Source: Phoenix dactylifera (taxonomy: Eukaryota; Streptophyta; Magnoliopsida; Arecales; Arecaceae). Taken from it: a stretch of 64,000 nt of DNA. Position 1 is the stretch's first letter. Each line of letters opens with the position of its first letter. Of the stretch, positions 59,690-64,000 are shown piece after piece. The position numbers and the translations under genes are program-made. The stretch covers positions 36,257,360 to 36,321,359 of the forward strand of contig NC_052392.1 of NCBI RefSeq assembly GCF_009389715.1. The letters are read 5' to 3'. The notes beneath the pieces are model-generated. The model did no database searches and was not told the DNA's origin. It saw only the letters and a list, made by a program, of their open reading frames with translations.

Positions 59690-60030
59690 GTGAATGGGAA
59701 CGCCTGCATGGCAGGAGCTTGGCTGAAAAAGTTGAGACAATGCAATAGTGGTCTCAAACGGTGGGTGCTTGATGAAAGGAAATCATGGATGAGAATAAAA
59801 TCAAAATCATTTCACAGTTGGATAGATTAGATAAGTTGGAAGAAAAGATCGATCCCTCCGCAGAAGAACAACAAGCCAGACTTCTATAAGATCCTTGAAA
59901 GACATATACTCTAAGGAAGGAAGAGCTATATTGGAGGCAAAGGTCATGGATGCAGTTACCTACGTAAGGGGATAGAAATACAAATTATTTCATAAGGTCG
60001 AAGAGATGCAATTATATAGTCAATCCAATG
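59690..60030 (+). pseudogene. LINE fragment (endonuclease-RT linker)
   Basis: The plus strand reads KLRQCNSGLKRWVLDERKSW, then phrases close to SYIGGKGHGCS and KGIEIQIIS that align by eye with the W.QRSR..WL.EGDRNT.FFH signature preceding LINE reverse transcriptase, once frameshifts are allowed. It is heavily decayed. Confidence 0.55.
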
Positions 60031-60354
60031 GATGAAGGCATTGAATATGCACCCGAGAGGATATCTGCAAGAGGTTCTACTTGTTTTATATAGGACCGAA
60101 AATGAATGAAATCCATATCAAAAACTTTCATATCCATATACCTATCCATATTTTTCAACGAATAGAAATATGGATATTTGTTCCAAATGAATACGGTTAC
60201 CAATCAAATATTATGCATAGCCATATTTATTCCGAACAGATATAGATTTAAGTTATATCTTGATACAGAACATAATTTATTATGCAAATCGTAGATGATA
60301 TGCACAGTGACCAACCTGGTCAAGGACCCATATCATTGATTCAACCAAATTTAG

Positions 60355-60480
60355 ATTAAAATAGTAAAATTAAAAATTATTCAAAATAAAAATATAATAT
60401 AAAAATATTAATATTTTTGCATCAAATATTGTTATTATTTTTAATTATATTATAAATAAAAATAATCATGAATTATCTTT
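60355..60480 (+). repeat. AT-rich dispersed direct repeat, copy 2
   Basis: This is the partner of 50995-51135 on the same strand, with TATAATATAAAAATATTAATA and ATAAATAAAAATAATCAT in the same order. Confidence 0.6.
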
Positions 60481-60889
60481 TGTCTTCTCTTTGCAGGAGG
60501 CTCATCGCCTTCCTTCTATTTCAACCAGTTGGTCCAGATTTCTTCATTCATCCTCATTGTTGGACTACTAGTTAAATTGCTCACCAGGCAAGTGCATGTC
60601 TCGTAAGAGAGATGTATATCAGGTTGGATATGTTATCAATGTCATTGGAAATGGCTGGTCAAATTATATCTCCGGGCAGTAACAGAGACATTGATAGCAT
60701 AAGGAGTCTACAGTTGGCTTGCGATTCCACCATATATTGGGAAGGCAAGCCCCATGAATATTATGGTGATCAAAGTTATTCTTTTAGGATCCGAATGCTC
60801 CACAGGCCTCAAGATCAACTTTTGAAAAAGCTCACCGATCAATATCAACGTAGAACAAGATAAAGTTGTTAACCTTGCCAGCACGGTAC

Positions 60890-61080
60890 ACCATACCGGC
60901 TCGAACCGAACGGTACTAGGCGTACCATACCATACTGGTTCGGTATTGATATCTGGTATGGATGGTATACCAAGTGTACGGATAGTATACCAACACTCGG
61001 TACACCAAAAAAATTTCGTACTATATCATATTGATACTATGCTAGTGTAGCACCGGTATAAGATCCGATACCAAGAAAAC
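60890..61080. repeat. GGTAC/GGTAT-rich degenerate repeat
   Basis: Dense GGTAC, GGTAT and their complements (GTACC, ATACC) allow much self-pairing. The vocabulary matches 41820-41960. It is probably a small MITE-like element without clear ends. Confidence 0.45.
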
Positions 61081-61808
61081 GAACCTTGCTTGCCAGCTTG
61101 CTCAGCCGTAATCTTGATAATTTTCCATTCTCCTACCTCAGTCTACTGAGTGATCGAAAGCTTGCAAGAAGAGACTGGTACCCTTGCTAGAGAAAACCGA
61201 CAAGAGACTACTCTTAGAAGACCCGGATGTTGTCCTACGGTGGTAGGCTAATAATTCTAAAATCTGTTCTTATTTTCCTGCTCTATTACCATATGCATCT
61301 CATTAGACTTCTCAATGGATTTATAGAAGGATAGATCAAAGAAAATTTTCACTTCTATTTCTTTCAAAAATAAGAAAAGTTATTTAAAAGAATAAAAAAA
61401 ACAGAAAAATCATTTTTTTTTCTGCATTGAATACGATATTTTTGTTAAAAAAAATAAGAAAAAATTAAATATCAAACAGAGCCTTAGCTTTTCTCTTCCT
61501 TTGGTTTCTTTGTTGCTGGAAAGTTAAGATCAAGGAAGACAGCGTTTCTAGACTTCCAGGGGATATGAGGACGAGATGTTATAGCTTGAGATCACAAACT
61601 ATCCATCCTGTTTCTTCTCCTGTGGTCAAAGCTCGCTTCATGTAAGCTGAAGGGCACAGCAAAAGAAATCCTGATTATAACGTGAAAAGCTGCCATACGT
61701 GTGAAGCCTTCAGTATGTACACTATTACATAAAGATTTAATGAATCATTCAGCTGTAAGCATTCAAACAAAAAAATAATAATAATTTCTGCAATTGCAAC
61801 CACATGCA

Positions 61809-62372
61809 ATGAATGAACCAAACAGAACAGCAGTGGCTGCATATGCTCCATTCCATGATGCCATAGAATTTACTCACATTGCAATTCCAATCACAGGCAA
61901 CCAAAAGCCTGTGAATGTAACTAGCCACTTCACATATATCAAAACAAATGAGACCAAAAGGAAGGTTGGATCACCTAAAAATAAAGGAGTTGTTAGGGAA
62001 ATAAGCAACATGAAGATGTATGGCCATGAGATAGAAAGAGAGAACCATGATACCATGCTCAGCACAAAGAGAAGAATTGTTAAACGACATCAAATGTTAG
62101 TTCTTAAACCCCTCTCTCAATTTCTACAATACTTTCAGGTTCCAAAATTCCAGATGAACAACATCCAAAACTTAAAAACGAAATATCATGAAGGCTTTGC
62201 AGTAACAACCATGAATCTCCAAAAGGACCATGGATTATTAGGCGACCAGATGAAGAGATCACTGTATGATGTGAGGGCTTCTATTGACAAACTGCTTTTT
62301 GTAAAGCAACTATCAGGTGAAATTAGAGACCCTCATAGCAAAAAGTGTGTATATCTGCCACATTATAGGTAA
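61809..62372 (+). other. Unassigned 187-codon ORF antisense to the TSS-type gene's 3' flank
   Basis: From the ATG at 61809 (MNEPNRTAVAAYAPF) the frame is open for 187 codons in AT-rich DNA and ends 60 bases past the downstream gene's stop on the other strand. The product is hydrophilic and basic, with no recognised domain or cysteine pattern. The opposite strand over 62065-61874 is also open and very hydrophobic (WPYIFMLLISL), as expected from codon mirroring. It may be chance or the 3' UTR of the minus-strand gene. Confidence 0.2.
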
Positions 62373-62433
62373 CAAGAGATCTCATTTTGTTCTCCCAGAA
62401 ATTTTATTGATGCCTTTGTTTCATCTCCACACT

Positions 62434-64000
62434 TCAGCTAACTGAGGTGCAAATTGACTGCTGAGAGTACAAACCATTTACTGCATTGCTGAAATGCTGT
62501 TTGCTTCTCCTCCTCTTTGATACTTCTGTAAATCCTTCTGCATCCTTATTATTGTACATATTTACTGCCTTCAACGGGCCATGAGCATAGGCTTCAGAAG
62601 TAGACTCCATTTTAGCTGCTACATCACAATGTTTAATATTCACTTTGCTCTCATTTTCATTTGGTTTGTTAATAGACTGAGCTTCCTTTGGAGGGTCCAA
62701 ACTGTCCCGAGCTGACTTAACAATGAAGCTTAATAGAATTTGTCTTGCCATCTCAGTCTTCTGTAAGTTTTGGGTGCTGTCTTTCCCCTTACAATTCCCA
62801 CTCTTCCCGGCATCAATGACTTTGTCAACTTCTGTTCTCTCTTCTGAAACTGCAGTAGAAGTTTCCTCCTTCGTGATGATTGGAGGATCTAATTGCTGGC
62901 TTGATTCAGTTACAAGATTTTGAGCTTCTGAGTACTCATTAACATGATTTGCTTGTTGCGAAGCTTTCTGAGGTTCAAACTCTGGTGCATGAGGGTTCAT
63001 ATTGCTCCGAGTGAAGTTGCATCTTACAACAGTGTTCTGGTTCTTTGAGCAACCTTGTTTCCTGAAGAAAGAATGCCCAGTTCGGTGGTACAGGGTTGAT
63101 CTTGGGCCGCAAGGTACCCTAGTATGAATAGATTGAGGTGAGGGGATTTCCATAGACCGAGGTGAAATTGTCTGATGAGCAGCTCTTACATCATAAATTT
63201 CAATTGAGTTATATGGATGGGACACAGACAACAGCGAGCCTGGCTTGAACGGAGGAGCTGAAGCTGAAAGCTTGCTTCCATTTGTTGTGGCTTTCTTGGA
63301 AGTGCACAAGTCCTCATTCACATCGGTGTTGTGATTTTTCTCCTCTCCATTCAATTGATCTAATTCACTCAGGTTAGCCTCCTTTTGGCTATCATCAGTT
63401 GGTATTTCCTCATCCAATGGTTCTTCCAAACACTTCTCTTCTTCCTTAGATGCACCAACCGGATTGGCATTTTCTAGAGTACCATCCATCACTTCTATTG
63501 TTTCTTCTGTTGGATCCAATGCTGGCTTTAAGACCGTACCAGGAGGTGATATTGCTACTTCTTTGTAAGATACAAACTTTGAAGCCACATTAGTGAGCCT
63601 ACCGGTAACAGAAGCTTTCGTATTTTGTTCTGTATTGGTATCTGTATAGGGAGTCCTTACCTGTAGTTTGTTGGAATCTCCTCCAACAGTCACATTTGTA
63701 GGCTTTAGAACTTTTCCACCAGAAGAAATATCAATTGGAGGGGCCCTTGATGGTGCCACATTGGGTTTTAGTGCTGAAGAGACAGTTTTTCTTTCGTAAC
63801 TGTCATTTGCAGAACTTGCAGGCTCTGAGCTGTTTATGATTAATTTAGTTAGAGCTTGTCTCTTGCGGCCAAATTTTCTGTGCGAATGTCCGAACCTTCC
63901 TCTGGCTTCTTGCCACCCTTCATCAGAAGATTCTTCAGGTGATATCACACTCGCTTGTGTCAGCTCATGTTGAGTTACACTGTTATTCTCTTTGAAATTT
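62434..64000 (-). CDS. TSS: C-terminal part of a TSS/REDUCED CHLOROPLAST COVERAGE (CLU-family) protein
   Basis: This is the 3' end of a gene that continues beyond the window; about 521 codons are visible, with no start. Plant TSS/REC proteins are large cytosolic TPR proteins related to yeast Clu1 and are implicated in organelle compartment size and growth. The visible part opens with ISPEESSDEGWQEARGRFGH, a conserved block after the TPR region, then a long low-complexity, acidic, probably disordered tail. Near 62960-63010 it holds MNPHAPEFEP, a PAM2-like poly(A)-binding-protein motif. It ends EGFTEVSKRRRSKQHFSNAV ... QQSICTSVS, a conserved terminus as I remember the family. No intron is needed across this interval, so it is probably the last exon or most of it. 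Confidence 0.85.
   Translation of the reverse strand, partial: NFKENNSVTQHELTQASVISPEESSDEGWQEARGRFGHSHRKFGRKRQALTKLIINSSEPASSANDSYERKTVSSALKPNVAPSRAPPIDISSGGKVLKPTNVTVGGDSNKLQVRTPYTDTNTEQNTKASVTGRLTNVASKFVSYKEVAISPPGTVLKPALDPTEETIEVMDGTLENANPVGASKEEEKCLEEPLDEEIPTDDSQKEANLSELDQLNGEEKNHNTDVNEDLCTSKKATTNGSKLSASAPPFKPGSLLSVSHPYNSIEIYDVRAAHQTISPRSMEIPSPQSIHTRVPCGPRSTLYHRTGHSFFRKQGCSKNQNTVVRCNFTRSNMNPHAPEFEPQKASQQANHVNEYSEAQNLVTESSQQLDPPIITKEETSTAVSEERTEVDKVIDAGKSGNCKGKDSTQNLQKTEMARQILLSFIVKSARDSLDPPKEAQSINKPNENESKVNIKHCDVAAKMESTSEAYAHGPLKAVNMYNNKDAEGFTEVSKRRRSKQHFSNAVNGLYSQQSICTSVS

Noticed and set aside
1-64000. CRISPR arrays, rRNA or tRNA genes
   Set aside because: No regularly spaced identical repeats, rRNA signatures or convincing tRNA cloverleafs were seen. 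The short tandem repeats present are minisatellites in a plant genome.

Overview
This is a nuclear plant genomic window. It has spliced genes with GT-AG introns of up to ~4.7 kb, GC-rich first exons set in AT-rich introns and spacers, many transposable-element remnants, and no bacterial-style gene packing. GC-rich 5' exons and the repeat types suggest a non-grass monocot. A palm is my best guess, an inference not proven by the sequence.

Five host genes are supported. (1) MGD synthase, type B (+, 4701-8601, 8 exons, 474 aa), a galactolipid-synthesising GT28 enzyme. (2) UBP22-type deubiquitinase (+, 22985-27490, 3 exons, 607 aa), the plant counterpart of the SAGA Ubp8/USP22 subunit. (3) An EamA/SLC35F5-like ten-helix transporter (-, 45623-36622, 8 exons, 399 aa), whose 4.7-kb first intron carries a 2.2-kb solo LTR. 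(4) A VQ-motif protein (+, 55760-56386, one exon, 208 aa). (5) The 3' end of a CLU/TSS-type (REDUCED CHLOROPLAST COVERAGE family) gene (-, 64000-62434), open at the window edge. They belong to unrelated pathways and show no operon-like logic.

The rest is mostly mobile DNA. 0-4.5 kb: a MITE with 19-bp perfect TIRs, a LINE tail fossil and a (TA)30 tract. 11.35-16.04 kb: a complete Ty1-copia element with 324-bp LTRs differing at only two sites, a perfect 5-bp target duplication and one in-frame stop near the start of gag. 16-22.5 kb: a degenerate ~22-bp minisatellite, a duplicated copia-like leader fragment, and a PIF/Harbinger-like MITE with TAA duplications. 28-36 kb: LINE fragments, an AT-rich MITE-like element and a decayed hAT element (BED finger plus DUF659-type transposase). 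46-51 kb: LINE RNase H fossils. 51.6-52.9 kb: a 1263-bp hAT-type element with GC-rich ends and a perfect 8-bp target duplication enclosing the 5' end of a wall-associated-kinase-like gene (signal peptide plus galacturonan-binding domain). 53-61 kb: another AT-rich MITE-like copy, a poly-G tract, a ~155-bp tandem repeat, a small hAT MITE and another LINE piece.

The most striking item is the gene-carrying hAT ('Pack-hAT') at 51629-52891. Its captured exon is still open for ~205 codons and continues in frame through the transposon end into flanking DNA. Exon boundaries were placed by eye from reading-frame continuity, splice-site consensus and remembered family conservation. No alignment or search was run.
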